From positions 1 to 64,000 of the forward strand of contig NZ_JAWCUD010000019.1 of NCBI RefSeq assembly GCF_032461945.1: a DNA stretch of 64,000 nt, given 5' to 3'. Below, piece by piece: positions 51,301 to 59,607 of this stretch; within the stretch, counting starts at the first letter, position 1, and every line of letters starts with the position of its first letter. Both the position numbers and the translations under genes were made by a program. Source of the DNA: Paenibacillus_E violae. GTDB taxonomy: Bacteria > Bacillota > Bacilli > Paenibacillales > NBRC-103111. Below the pieces are notes generated by a model. That model had not been told where the DNA came from. It was given only the letters and a program-made list of their open reading frames with translations, and searched no databases.

Positions 51301-53536
51301 GGGTCAACCGCTTTCGAATGTTCAAGTTAACTTCAGTGCTCCAATAGGTACTTTCGTTGGTGGCTCATCGGCTGTCACGAATGAAAAAGGTGAAGCAAAG
51401 GTAACGTTCAAGTCTGCCGTTATTGAAGGCATCATCTCCGAGCGGTTCCCGATTCAGGCAATTGCTGACGACAGTCCGCGTGACCTGCATGCCAAAGCGC
51501 AAATTATCATGACTTTTGAGCCGGCGAGTATTGTAGGGATTGTTACTGAGATGATCGATGGCGTTGTCACACCGGTTAATGGTGCTCATGTTGTCATTAC
51601 GGCTAATTTTGACGCGAATCCCGGCATCGACTTTACCGGAGAAGCTTACACGGTTACGAAAGATACGTACCAAGGCTATTACAAGATCGCGATCCCTCGC
51701 GGAGGCGTCGATTATCAAATGCAAATTACGAAGCCCGTTCAAATCGGCGGACACACTCAGCTTATTACTTACACACAAACGATAACGGCAGGTGTGGTTT
51801 CCGGAGCAGGACATGAAGAATTTATGCCTTCCAAAGGGGCCAGCGGTCTTATTGCAGTAGGTAACGACAATCAGAGTGTCGGTGTGTTTCCTGCGGACAT
51901 GACGAACAAAATGCGAGTTCGATTGCTGGACGGCTCGAATCATGAAATTTCGAACGCTCCGCTTCAAGCCAACGGAACGTTCAGTATGAACGGCCTGACG
52001 CAAGGCGAATACAAGATGGAAATTAGCTACGAAGTAGAGCCGGGCGTATTCATTGTGCTGAATGAGAACGCCCAAGGGGAACTGTCGAAGCTGAAAATCA
52101 GCAGCGATGGCGAACTGAACATTGCGCTTGAACTAATCGACCCTTATGGTAAAGTTACGGATGCCATCACGGGAGAAGTAATCGAAGATGCGCATGTTGA
52201 GCTGTACTATGCAGATACGCCTAGAAATGCAATTAATGGAAAAACTAAGCATACCATGGTTCCACTCCCTGTTCTTGTAGGCTTCGCGCCAAACGATAAC
52301 AAGAACCCGCAGAATACAGACGCTGCCGGAGATTACGCTTATATGGTCTTCCCGACATCGGATTACTACATCCGAGTCACGAAACCGGGATATGTGACGT
52401 ATATCAGCCCGACGATATCCGTAGAATATGCAATCGTTAAGCATGATTTGCAAATGCAGCGGGAATCAACATCAGACAAAGGCAATGGCGGTTCTGTCGG
52501 AGGCGGTATGATTCTGCCGGGCCAAACTGACTTGTCCGTGCATTTATTTTCGGATAAAGCCAATTATGGAGAAGGACAAGAAATCACGTTTACGGTTGAA
52601 TACAGCAACAAAACAGGTATATTAGCGCAGGGAGTTAGCGTTAGCGCACAAATTCCGACCTACACGACGGTCGCTGACGCAGCAGGCGGATCCGTGAACG
52701 GAAATACGATCACGTGGGCGATCGGTGATTTGGCCGCGAATGGAAAAGGGTCGTTGACCTACAAAGTGAAAGTGTTATCCAACGCCCTTCTTAAAGCGGA
52801 ACAAAACGTAACGAACGAAGCATGGATTTCAAGTAAGACAACACTCGTACATCTGGAAGACGATAAGTCTACACTTCAAGTGATGTTGTTCTCGAACCGC
52901 TATGAGAATAGCAAGCACACCAGATATATCATGGGATACCCTGATCTGGAGTTTAAGCCACTGCGCAATATTACCCGAGCAGAAGTGGCGGCAATTTTCG
53001 CAAGGATCATGGATCTGCGCAGCACAGTGAAAGGGGAAGTGCTCTACCCGGATGTGCCAATCGCTTATTGGGGCAGTGAGTACATTGAGGCTGCTACGAG
53101 AGCCGGCTTATTTGGCGGGTATGAGGATCGATCCTTCCGGCCGGATACCGCGATTACGCGTGCTGAGCTATCGGCTGTCATAGCCCGTTACCTGAACCTG
53201 AAAGCAGATGCATCCAACAATCTTCATTTCAATGATATTTCTGCGCACTGGGCGAAGAATGAGATCGAGGAGATTTACCGTTATCACATCATTAACGGAT
53301 ATCCGGACGGCTCCTTCCAACCGGGGCAAGCGATGATTCGCGCAGAAGCGGTGACGATGATTAATCGTCTCCTGCACCGCGGTCCATTGAAAAACGCCAG
53401 TCAGTCTTTCCCTGACGTCTCCCCGTCTTATTGGGGCTTCGAGCAAGTAGAGGAAAGCGCCAATACGCACGAGTACAAACGCAATGAAGACGGCTCAGAA
53501 ACATTAACCAAGATGATACCGGAGCCACTCTGGTAA
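45308..53536 (+). CDS. Giant SLH-domain surface protein with DUF11-type repeats
   Basis: A 2742-residue exported protein. A signal peptide (about 1-31, ending VQAA) leads into many DUF11/isopeptide-like beta repeats over residues 40-1650, marked by phrases such as NNGSTPAYHVKLTDKL, NKGLNPAYTFTPTVTLP and NNGQSTAFNPF. A carboxypeptidase-regulatory-like domain lies near 1880-1965, a Big1/invasin-like domain near 1968-2070, more beta domains to about 2400, then another DUF11 unit. Three SLH motifs (about 2530-2700) should bind pyruvylated wall polymer, with a partial fourth after. GGAGG precedes the ATG. It is a second surface anchor type beside the sortase substrate. Ligand unknown. Confidence 0.9.
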   Translation: MLRYRKKMAILMSLMLVIQLIGGMLGAVQAAPSYAFDGSKLDEFNVTGYDSDPNDPDGLQKKELSEAVLGRDTEILVHAHNKAPGTMAFNAGVEVVLPDGLELASDMSPSTVVTDGVTGTITAFWKDIKDIAAGESFDFPVKIKVSNNYRKANSGGLVPFGTMLTPTVRLYASSDPRKLYYDAALPTKTWSKAIKVTPFSIRLINDVKNVKGAGPDDAPPAGGAEWGELPYKIEMVNNARSSTTFTLFKETTDAAVEHYGFTGQTGTPTQTVANGVRTINWTLPALTVAGEDGKGKKTFSYQAAFLNTDAGNHIMTHGTQKDDKFDYSATVDGQTFTGSVTQKVTARDIVIYKGVQKKAGSSAGSEVGYNDRLVYTLRVKVNEYVPVTGITVKDTLGDGQVFVDGSAEVKDATGASISRGLSETASVDGTTALTWTLGNMDYASATDREFTITYEATVRSTWKVAKSGGSNVVAADVLVNKAEVSGVSVSSGTVTDSDSTDIHVTTPSVSEKIVRVNDGTTVGGQPVNELKQAVTVGDTASFKVAYDAVGLPAKQHKVKLYDYLPLGTMYEGSLSTYQINGITPTYEDDMQALVWDFGNTDLVEGQVSQLATEVKVRIQNDTSYVTKDKGAKNLVVLTYENSEGIVESKRKEVELAYVEPDVSITRTVNKTIDLHGNESVTVTIKLTNNGSTPAYHVKLTDKLADGLQDLPGSEDYTQTGTSIKFNEIPTIEPGNANSVTLTYTAQLIDPIGASRDIVLKDASWTYYGQNNTSAGVINRPYTGQETTTTNLTAAGPTITKTVEDTSGTKTSLKPGDWVVYKVEVKVPANNVAYSPSVEIEIPSNEDYVATYTGYDSLTHTGTGSPTVDTTTAGLIKLAGMAEVPGATYTYYVKTTVKKINAGTSVSDTSGAAFKWKPEASATEKTLSVQGAQKPTVTIKAPQLEITLSPGTTSMKAGDTRAYTVTVKNKGLNPAYTFTPTVTLPAGFSFVSGDGTAAGVTMTFPQVATLANNAEQTYAFTARLDNVKGSGSTQSILASTGDYYSLPDSGGAKYDYVAGSATVDVPRVTITNVITATSSGDITKIRPGDTVDYKVEVTIPDGTIAYDVVVEDVVDSLGSNFTLTNNPYNFTVSGNKLTKVLTNSETDASLGAKVFTYTFQARAKAGVFDASEVVPYKTTAVAKWNKQNGSDSAQTADAVTSIAILQPKLTMALVAIADTKFSKTNTEITVEFELNNVGNATAYKPSVEVKLPSELNVKPGSISDGGSLSGGDTLTWSALSDLAVSGKKKVTFIVTTKPEVLPGTTGITINGKITGYESRESTPVAIYTPVVSLPQVLSVDVLTVSASIKESTNNSTTTVRPGDEVTYLLSLDQPLNTTTYHVNLDSLSGLVQQEIISVGKIVGGSVTDIPKVGDKYPLGSITGDASPMDPSAQYQIVTRLKTDGPAGSYIAQITPKLDYQTAETAGAPRTISAEMLSVNVVQPDISLLLSSSKPARQDGSVPFDTASEELLFTMKLTNNGQSTAFNPFTTIQLPTGVHISWADPRATVSGSTYSLTWESLPIQPGSNSELQFKVQADNATVVSSVYSVKYTLNEYYSLPSKGGKKYDELSSNLINAIVLGQHTLNTAPDQSVKAGQTATFPHIVTNTGAGVDLFKLEVNTPFTTDVIVNGQVAATWAFDQGQWKWTYISPDVNQGGVPGFKLNAGEQQALQLVVHVPEGTPYDNDHPYLIGLKASAVESGKEESIQDKLYVVGDPLDGWAGSQPRSPWTEPVLAPGDPLKLSAVSSNDVQRVEAVYIHGTHSEVIQFVLTNSETYITDGHKEWKNVLTRLPDDILGNQTSESFKLTFKGYDTAIGGHDIQTDAPNGAFGGNNGFTVKNAIEILGTITVAGEHRPIAGATVTLYNEDASHVEIAKTTTDANGGYNFGQRKAARYSIVVQAENYAEASKAFYAIPSTVGSNQVIVDAELSQYRLILTADPSSIVGDGQSTTILTAVVLDQAGQPLSNVQVNFSAPIGTFVGGSSAVTNEKGEAKVTFKSAVIEGIISERFPIQAIADDSPRDLHAKAQIIMTFEPASIVGIVTEMIDGVVTPVNGAHVVITANFDANPGIDFTGEAYTVTKDTYQGYYKIAIPRGGVDYQMQITKPVQIGGHTQLITYTQTITAGVVSGAGHEEFMPSKGASGLIAVGNDNQSVGVFPADMTNKMRVRLLDGSNHEISNAPLQANGTFSMNGLTQGEYKMEISYEVEPGVFIVLNENAQGELSKLKISSDGELNIALELIDPYGKVTDAITGEVIEDAHVELYYADTPRNAINGKTKHTMVPLPVLVGFAPNDNKNPQNTDAAGDYAYMVFPTSDYYIRVTKPGYVTYISPTISVEYAIVKHDLQMQRESTSDKGNGGSVGGGMILPGQTDLSVHLFSDKANYGEGQEITFTVEYSNKTGILAQGVSVSAQIPTYTTVADAAGGSVNGNTITWAIGDLAANGKGSLTYKVKVLSNALLKAEQNVTNEAWISSKTTLVHLEDDKSTLQVMLFSNRYENSKHTRYIMGYPDLEFKPLRNITRAEVAAIFARIMDLRSTVKGEVLYPDVPIAYWGSEYIEAATRAGLFGGYEDRSFRPDTAITRAELSAVIARYLNLKADASNNLHFNDISAHWAKNEIEEIYRYHIINGYPDGSFQPGQAMIRAEAVTMINRLLHRGPLKNASQSFPDVSPSYWGFEQVEESANTHEYKRNEDGSETLTKMIPEPLW

Positions 53537-53544
53537 TGAAAATA

Positions 53545-53582
53545 GAGGCAGGAGCCCTTTGGGGGATCCTGCTTCTTTTCTT
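53545..53582 (+). terminator. Terminator of the giant SLH gene
   Basis: GAGGCAGGA (53545-53553) pairs with TCCTGCTTC (53567-53575) and is followed by a T-rich tract. Confidence 0.85.
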
Positions 53583-53594
53583 TCTCTTCCAGGT

Positions 53595-53624
53595 GATTAG
53601 AGCCTCTCAAAAATGGAAAAACTA
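53595..53624 (+). promoter_or_regulatory. Candidate sigma-F promoter of yabS-yabT
   Basis: GGAAAAACTA (53615-53624) fits the sigma-F -10 pattern exactly; GATTA (53595-53599) at 15 bases matches three of five -35 positions. yabT is a forespore gene in B. subtilis. Confidence 0.4.
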
Positions 53625-53676
53625 GGAGATGAGCTGCTAGAGAGCAAATTTTCCTTATGTCAGGGAGGCAATTGTT

Positions 53677-54399
53677 ATGATGAAACAGATTTTGTTAATT
53701 ACAGATGGATGTTCGAATGTTGGCGTGAGTCCAGTCATAGCGGCTGCACAAGCGCATACGGAAGGTGTAACTGTGAATGTCATAGGTGTGGTCGACCAAG
53801 GGGAGTTAGGCCTGTTAGGGACGGAGGAGATTCGTGAGATTGCCGCAGCAGGCGGGGGGATGAGCCGTATTGTCAATTCAGTCCAGCTGTCCCAAACCGT
53901 TCAAATGATGACGCGCAAAACCGTAACAACGACGATACAGCATGCGGTAGGCAAAGAATTGCAAAGCATTCTGGGGATTAATCAATTAGAGCAGCTGCCG
54001 CCTGAGAAGCGGGCAGAGGTCGTGCAGGTGATAGATTCCATGAGTGAAACTACTTCCCTTCGCGTAGCGCTTTTAATAGATGCTAGTGCTAGTATGAAGC
54101 CCAAGCTTGCAGCGGTGCGGGAAGCTATTCATGATCTTCTGCTAAGTCTTAGGGCCCGCAGCGGCAAAAGTGAATTAGCCGTGTTCCACTTTCCGTCAAC
54201 AAAAACGAGGGACCAAGAGTTGGAGATGGATCTCAACTGGACGAATCAACTTGCAAATTTAGACAAGATGTTCTATAAAATAAACATGAAGGGTACGACT
54301 CCGACAGGTCCGGCGCTCCTGCAGACGCTGCAGTTCGTGACGGAGAAGCCTGTCGCACCAACAACCGAGGATGGGATGCTGAGTGACTACGTGGTATGA
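53677..54399 (+). CDS. yabS: von Willebrand A-domain protein YabS
   Basis: The 240-residue protein has an intact MIDAS motif D135-A-S137-A-S139 in LLIDASASM and a preceding segment beginning LLITDGCSN that resembles part of another VWA fold. VWA domains bind partners through a metal ion; the partner is unknown. AGGGAGG lies upstream of a double ATG. It overlaps yabT by 17 bases, and B. subtilis has the same pair after spoIIE. Confidence 0.9.
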   Translation: MMKQILLITDGCSNVGVSPVIAAAQAHTEGVTVNVIGVVDQGELGLLGTEEIREIAAAGGGMSRIVNSVQLSQTVQMMTRKTVTTTIQHAVGKELQSILGINQLEQLPPEKRAEVVQVIDSMSETTSLRVALLIDASASMKPKLAAVREAIHDLLLSLRARSGKSELAVFHFPSTKTRDQELEMDLNWTNQLANLDKMFYKINMKGTTPTGPALLQTLQFVTEKPVAPTTEDGMLSDYVV

Positions 54400-55294
54400 G
54401 GAAGCTTTCCGTCCAGGGACAGAAATCCAAGGCAAATGGAACGGCCGAAGTTATGTGGTCGAACGTTTATTAGGTGCTGGCTCTAACGGTGTTGTGGTTC
54501 TCGTACGAAGAGGAACGGCCAGATTTGCTCTAAAAGCAGGACATGAAACGGTTGACCACCAATCGGAGATTAATTCGCTTCTCGCCATATCCCTCACAGA
54601 TACATCCTTTAAGAACTTCTTAATCGATGCGGATGATATGCAGGTTCGCGGGAAAGAGATCTCTTTCTATGTCATGCGGTATATTGATGGAATGACAATT
54701 TCTCATTTTATACATAAGCGTGGGCAGGACTGGATCTATGTCATTGGCTCCAACCTGCTCAGAAAGCTGACGGAGATTCATAAGAGCGGTTATGTGTTTG
54801 GGGATTTGAAGATTGAGAACATGATCGTATCCAAGTATGGCGATGTGGATCTCATTGATTTCGGTGGGGTGACACCCAAAGGCAGAGCGATTAAGCAGCT
54901 GACCGAAGTGTATGACCGCGGCTATTGGAAGATGGGGGAACGGGTAGCGGAAGAGAGCTATGATTTATTTTCATTTGCCATTTTACTTTTAAAATCGCTC
55001 GATCAGCGCAAACGCTTCACGGCAATGAGCAAGATGCTCCCTCAAAATAGAGATGTCGATCAGCTTATGGTCATTATGCGAGAAAATTCAGCAGCGGCCC
55101 AGATCGCGCCATTTCTTCAAAAAGCATTGAGAGGCGAGTTTACTACATCGCAGGAAGCTTTTCATTATTGGAAAAAACTCATTTTGGGTAAAAAACTTTC
55201 ACAGCCCGCTCTGAAAATGCCGTGGCTTAAGGTTTGCTTCGCGGCCTCCATTTTTATTTTTGTAGCAACTGTTTATCTTTACTGGTTAAATTAA
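54383..55294 (+). CDS. yabT: Membrane-anchored serine/threonine kinase YabT
   Basis: YabT is a Hanks-type kinase of the forespore; in B. subtilis it is activated by DNA and phosphorylates RecA and translation factors. The 303-residue protein has the glycine loop LLGAGSNGVV (29-37), the ATP lysine K51, the catalytic GDLKIEN with D141, and DFG (159-161). The HRD histidine and arginine are replaced by F-G. A single membrane segment at the C-terminus (about 280-302) anchors it. It starts at GTG inside the end of yabS. Confidence 0.92.
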   Translation: MTTWYEEAFRPGTEIQGKWNGRSYVVERLLGAGSNGVVVLVRRGTARFALKAGHETVDHQSEINSLLAISLTDTSFKNFLIDADDMQVRGKEISFYVMRYIDGMTISHFIHKRGQDWIYVIGSNLLRKLTEIHKSGYVFGDLKIENMIVSKYGDVDLIDFGGVTPKGRAIKQLTEVYDRGYWKMGERVAEESYDLFSFAILLLKSLDQRKRFTAMSKMLPQNRDVDQLMVIMRENSAAAQIAPFLQKALRGEFTTSQEAFHYWKKLILGKKLSQPALKMPWLKVCFAASIFIFVATVYLYWLN

Positions 55295-55330
55295 TAATTA
55301 GGGAACATGCAAGTCGGAAAGGAAGACAGT

Positions 55331-56746
55331 ATGGAAATCGATCTTGTCGCCAAGGTGCGGCAGCGAGTGACCGAAGAGAAGTTGGCGGATTCGGGAGATG
55401 TCGTCATCGTTGCAGTTTCAGGAGGACCTGATTCCGTGGCGCTGCTTCATGTCCTTTTTGCGCTGATACCCAGTTTCAACTGGAAGTTGGTTGTAGCTCA
55501 TGTGAATCATCAATTCCGGGGTGCGGAATCGGACGGGGAAGCTGATTTTGTGATGGAGTTGGCGAAGAAGCTAGGTCTACCTTGTGAAATTGGCGTCATC
55601 GATGTACCGGCTTATATAGAGGAAACGGCGTTGAATGGGCAAGCAGCCGCGCGTGAGAAGCGGTACGAATTCCTTCATCAAGTTGCGGAAGATTATGATG
55701 CTCAGCGAATTGCATTCGCGCATCATGCCGATGATCAAGCGGAAACGGTTATGATGCGAATCCTCCGAGGAACAGGCCCGTCCGGGCTTGTCGGGATGCC
55801 GGAACGCAGGCGAGAAAAAAAAGTGGAACTGATTCGTCCTTTCCTACGTATATACAAATCAGATATTGTGAATTATTGCGCTCAGCATCACATTACTTAT
55901 TGTAAAGACAGCAGCAATGAGCTGCGGAAGTACTTTCGCAATCAAATTCGGCTGGATGTTATGCCGATGCTGAAGCAGTACAATGAACATCTGCCGGAGT
56001 CGCTGAATCGATTGACGGATATGATGCGCGCTGAAGATGATTATTTGGCTGGGGAGACCGAGCAGGTTTTACGCCGGATAGTGACTTTTCAGGAAGCGGC
56101 TTGCCGGCTACAGAGAAGTGATTTCAGCGGACTTCACGTTGCTTTACAAAGGCGTTTGATTAAATTAATATTAAACTGTCTTTGTTTGGGAATGGACCGG
56201 CTGGAATTTAACCGGATTGAAAGTATCCGCGAGCTGATCTTGCAGGATCAGGTTTCTAATCAAGTACTGCAGGTTGATGATGCCCTTTATATTGTGAGAG
56301 AATATGAAGCCATTCAATTTCAGATATCTGCTCCTTCGCCGAAGCCTTATGCTTATGCGATCGGATCCGATACGGATGAACTGAACCTGCCGGAAATAGA
56401 AGCCAAACTGCTTTGCTCATGGATGCCCGTCAGTTCGCTAGAGACAGCAGCTTTGCTCTCATCCGCAACGGACGTATTTTTGGATCTGGATCAACTTCAG
56501 CTGCCGCTAGTTCTTCGTAGCCGCAGAACAGGAGATCGATTGGAACCGTATGGTTTAAACGGGTCCAAAAAGGTAAAAGATATGTTCATTGATGCCAAAA
56601 TGCCGTTAAGTCGGCGTGATGTCATCCCGTTACTGGTCGATGCTTCCGGACAAATCCTCTGGATTGCCGGCTTTCGTAGGTCCAAGCACGCTCTTGTTGG
56701 TCCCGATACAGAACGTGTGCTTCATTTGAAGCTCGTGCTGAAGTAA
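55331..56746 (+). CDS. tilS: tRNA(Ile)-lysidine synthase
   Basis: TilS modifies C34 of the AUA-reading tRNA(Ile) to lysidine, which is essential. The 471-residue protein has the N-type ATP pyrophosphatase P-loop SGGPDS (30-35), the HHADDQAET motif, and the TilS C-terminal domains. I prefer the ATG at 55331 with AAAGGAAG nine bases upstream over the ATG at 55307. hpt and ftsH follow as in Bacillus. Confidence 0.94.
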   Translation: MEIDLVAKVRQRVTEEKLADSGDVVIVAVSGGPDSVALLHVLFALIPSFNWKLVVAHVNHQFRGAESDGEADFVMELAKKLGLPCEIGVIDVPAYIEETALNGQAAAREKRYEFLHQVAEDYDAQRIAFAHHADDQAETVMMRILRGTGPSGLVGMPERRREKKVELIRPFLRIYKSDIVNYCAQHHITYCKDSSNELRKYFRNQIRLDVMPMLKQYNEHLPESLNRLTDMMRAEDDYLAGETEQVLRRIVTFQEAACRLQRSDFSGLHVALQRRLIKLILNCLCLGMDRLEFNRIESIRELILQDQVSNQVLQVDDALYIVREYEAIQFQISAPSPKPYAYAIGSDTDELNLPEIEAKLLCSWMPVSSLETAALLSSATDVFLDLDQLQLPLVLRSRRTGDRLEPYGLNGSKKVKDMFIDAKMPLSRRDVIPLLVDASGQILWIAGFRRSKHALVGPDTERVLHLKLVLK

Positions 56747-56816
56747 CATGCGTAAATTTCGTTCTTCTAGAATGTAAATTTATAAGGATTCATAATATAA
56801 ACTAGGGGGTTCATCC

Positions 56817-57356
56817 TTGTACAGCGACATTCAAGACGTTCTTTACAGTGAAGAACAGATTCAAGGGAAGATTCAAGAATTAGGAGAACAACTCTCCAAA
56901 GATTACGAAGGCAAGAATCCGTTGGTCATTTGCGTGCTTAAGGGAGCTTTTATTTTCATGGCTGACCTTGTGAAGCAAATTAAAGTGCCATTGGAACTCG
57001 ACTTCATGGCCGTTTCGAGCTATGGTCAATCCACGAAGTCATCCGGTGTCGTCAAGATTATCAAAGATCTTGATGTTCCCGTAGAAGGACGGCACATTCT
57101 TATTGTGGAAGACATTATCGATAGCGGTTTAACACTGAGTTATCTGATAGATGTGCTAGAGCGACGCAATGCGAAGACGATTTCGGTCGTTGCGCTGTTT
57201 AATAAACCGGCACGCAGAACCGTTGAACTCGAACCTGATTACGCAGGTTATGTGCTTCCAGACGAGTTCGTTGTCGGATATGGTCTGGATTATGCAGAGA
57301 AATACCGTAACCTTCCATTTATCGGCATATTGAAACCAGAGATTTACTCAACCTAA
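56817..57356 (+). CDS. hpt: Hypoxanthine phosphoribosyltransferase
   Basis: This purine salvage enzyme makes IMP and GMP from hypoxanthine and guanine with PRPP. The 179-residue protein has the PRPP motif ILIVEDIIDSGLTL (E98-D99) and the flexible-loop SSYGQSTKSSG segment. It starts at TTG with AGGGGG eight bases upstream. In Bacillus hpt is essential or nearly so beside tilS and ftsH. Confidence 0.96.
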   Translation: MYSDIQDVLYSEEQIQGKIQELGEQLSKDYEGKNPLVICVLKGAFIFMADLVKQIKVPLELDFMAVSSYGQSTKSSGVVKIIKDLDVPVEGRHILIVEDIIDSGLTLSYLIDVLERRNAKTISVVALFNKPARRTVELEPDYAGYVLPDEFVVGYGLDYAEKYRNLPFIGILKPEIYST

Positions 57357-57390
57357 TGTCATATCTCCGGGCTTCTTCATTGCGGTTATG

Positions 57391-57420
57391 TTGTAGTGCT
57401 TTACCGGGATATGGTAAAAT
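57391..57420 (+). promoter_or_regulatory. Candidate sigma-A promoter of ftsH
   Basis: TTGTAG (57391-57396), 18 bases and TAAAAT (57415-57420), 34 bases before the start codon. Confidence 0.5.
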
Positions 57421-57453
57421 AATAAAAGTGTGCCGTTCGAGAGGAGGCTTGGG

Positions 57454-59406
57454 ATGAATCGAATTATCCGGAATACCGGTTTTTATTTACTTATATTTTT
57501 GGTAACAGTAGGTATCGTCCATTTCATCAGTACCCAAAACGAACAAAAGGAATTAATTACTTACGATAAATTCCGCCAAGCGGTTGTTAACAAAAATGTG
57601 GAATCCGTAACCCTCAAGTTCGATGGATACACGTATTTGATTAAAGGTAAGTATATTAATCCTCCAAGCGGAGCGGATAAGAAGAGTTTTGAAACGCATG
57701 CTCCATACGAGCAATTGGTCGTTCAACTGATCGAAGCCAATGGTGTTCCATCAGAAACGTATGAGACAATGGAGCGGGATAGCGTCTGGATTAGCTTCCT
57801 GACCTCTATCATCCCATTCGTCATTATCTTCATCTTGTTTTTCTTCTTATTGAACCAAGCTCAGGGTGGCGGCGGCAAAGTGATGAACTTCGGCAAAAGC
57901 CGTGCCCGCTTATATAATGAGGAGAAGAAACGTGTCACATTCGAAGATGTGGCCGGTGCGGATGAAGAAAAACAAGAATTGGTCGAAGTTGTTGAATTCC
58001 TCAAAGATCCAAGGAAATTCGCAGCCGTCGGCGCAAGAATCCCTAAAGGGGTTCTGCTCAATGGTCCTCCGGGAACAGGTAAAACATTGCTTGCACGGGC
58101 AGTTGCCGGTGAAGCAGGCGTTCCGTTCTTCAGTATTTCCGGTTCTGACTTCGTGGAGATGTTCGTCGGTGTCGGCGCATCCCGTGTTCGTGACTTGTTC
58201 GAGAACGCGAAAAAGAACTCGCCTTGTATCATTTTCATTGATGAGATCGATGCGGTCGGTCGTCAACGCGGCGCTGGATTAGGTGGCGGACATGACGAGC
58301 GTGAGCAAACCCTCAATCAGTTGCTAGTTGAAATGGACGGGTTTGGCGCTAACGAAGGTATTATTATCGTCGCTGCAACGAACCGCCCTGATATTCTTGA
58401 CCCTGCCTTATTGCGTCCAGGTCGTTTTGACCGTCAAATCACGGTTGACCGCCCTGACATTAAAGGCCGCGAAGCTGTACTGAAAGTACATGCCCGCAAT
58501 AAACCGCTCGCCAAAGATGTGAAGCTGGACGCTCTGTCCCGTTACACGACTGGATTTACAGGCGCTGATTTAGAGAATCTATTGAACGAAGCAGCATTGA
58601 TTGCTGCTCGTCGTAACCGTAAAGATATTTCGATGGCTGAGATCGAGGAAGCTTTTGACCGTATTATTGTAGGTACGCAAAAGAAAAGCCGGATCATCAG
58701 CGATGTTGAGAAACGTATTGTCGCCTATCATGAAGCCGGACACGCAATCATTGGTTATCATGCGGAAAATGCAGATATGGTGCACAAAGTGACGATCGTT
58801 CCGCGCGGACGCGCTGGCGGTTACGTGATGATGTTGCCCAAAGAAGGCGAAGACCGCATGATGCAGACGAAGAACGAGCTGTTGGATAAAGTAACTGGCC
58901 TCCTTGGTGGTCGTGTTGCCGAAGAATTATTTATCGGTGAGATCGGCACAGGGGCTTACAGTGACTTCCAGAAGGCTACTGGCATCGTCCGTCGCATGAT
59001 TATGGAATACGGGATGAGCGATAAGCTTGGACCGATGCAGTTCGGCAGCTCCCAAGGTCAAGTGTTCTTAGGCCGCGACATCGGCCATGAGCAAAACTAT
59101 AGCGATGCAATCGCTTATGAGATTGACCAAGAGATGCAAAGCTTTATCCGCACTTGTTATGACCGTGCACGCGCCATTCTTACTGAGCATGCCGACCAAA
59201 TGCATCTCGTAGCCAAAACGCTGCTTGAGAAAGAAACGCTCGATAAAGATGAAATTATTGAGCTTTTGGAAAAAGGCAAGCTGAATGTCGGCGGGATTGA
59301 CGAGGACGTTAAAGTGAACATTCAACCGCAAAGCAAAGAGAATGAAAGCAATAAATTAGAGTTCGAAAAAGAGAAAGATCCGAATTCGGATCAATCCGAA
59401 GAGTAA
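57454..59406 (+). CDS. ftsH: ATP-dependent zinc metalloprotease FtsH
   Basis: FtsH degrades misfolded membrane proteins and regulators, and is needed for sporulation onset in B. subtilis. The 650-residue protein has two membrane segments (about 7-27 and 112-134), an AAA+ domain with GPPGTGKT (204-211) and FIDEID (D263-E264), and the zinc motif HEAGH (426-430). A charged tail follows. The ATG at 57454 has GAGGAGG six bases upstream; the longer reading from 57430 lacks such a site. Confidence 0.97.
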   Translation: MNRIIRNTGFYLLIFLVTVGIVHFISTQNEQKELITYDKFRQAVVNKNVESVTLKFDGYTYLIKGKYINPPSGADKKSFETHAPYEQLVVQLIEANGVPSETYETMERDSVWISFLTSIIPFVIIFILFFFLLNQAQGGGGKVMNFGKSRARLYNEEKKRVTFEDVAGADEEKQELVEVVEFLKDPRKFAAVGARIPKGVLLNGPPGTGKTLLARAVAGEAGVPFFSISGSDFVEMFVGVGASRVRDLFENAKKNSPCIIFIDEIDAVGRQRGAGLGGGHDEREQTLNQLLVEMDGFGANEGIIIVAATNRPDILDPALLRPGRFDRQITVDRPDIKGREAVLKVHARNKPLAKDVKLDALSRYTTGFTGADLENLLNEAALIAARRNRKDISMAEIEEAFDRIIVGTQKKSRIISDVEKRIVAYHEAGHAIIGYHAENADMVHKVTIVPRGRAGGYVMMLPKEGEDRMMQTKNELLDKVTGLLGGRVAEELFIGEIGTGAYSDFQKATGIVRRMIMEYGMSDKLGPMQFGSSQGQVFLGRDIGHEQNYSDAIAYEIDQEMQSFIRTCYDRARAILTEHADQMHLVAKTLLEKETLDKDEIIELLEKGKLNVGGIDEDVKVNIQPQSKENESNKLEFEKEKDPNSDQSEE

Positions 59407-59424
59407 CAAGCAATGGCAACTCGT

Positions 59425-59462
59425 AAATCCGGTGTACACGTCAGGTGTACCCGGATTTTCTG
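59425..59462 (+). terminator. ftsH terminator
   Basis: AAATCCGG plus GTACAC pairs with GTGTAC plus CCGGATTT around a short loop, followed by Ts. Confidence 0.85.
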
Positions 59463-59484
59463 CTTATTTCGGCTTTTTTACGCA

Positions 59485-59513
59485 TTGACAGGGGATGCTG
59501 GAATGTGTAAATT
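59485..59513 (+). promoter_or_regulatory. sigma-A promoter of the nad operon
   Basis: TTGACA (59485-59490), 17 bases and TAAATT (59508-59513). Downstream, TTAACTA (59532-59538) and TAGTTAA (59562-59568) form an inverted repeat with centres 30 bases apart that could be an operator for an NAD-responsive repressor. Confidence 0.65.
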
Positions 59514-59607
59514 AGTTGTAAATCTCTAATTTTAACTAGCTTAGATCATACTACTTTTAGATAGTTAAGAAGTACACTTTACATCCCAGACAGGGGAGGA
59601 AGCATCC

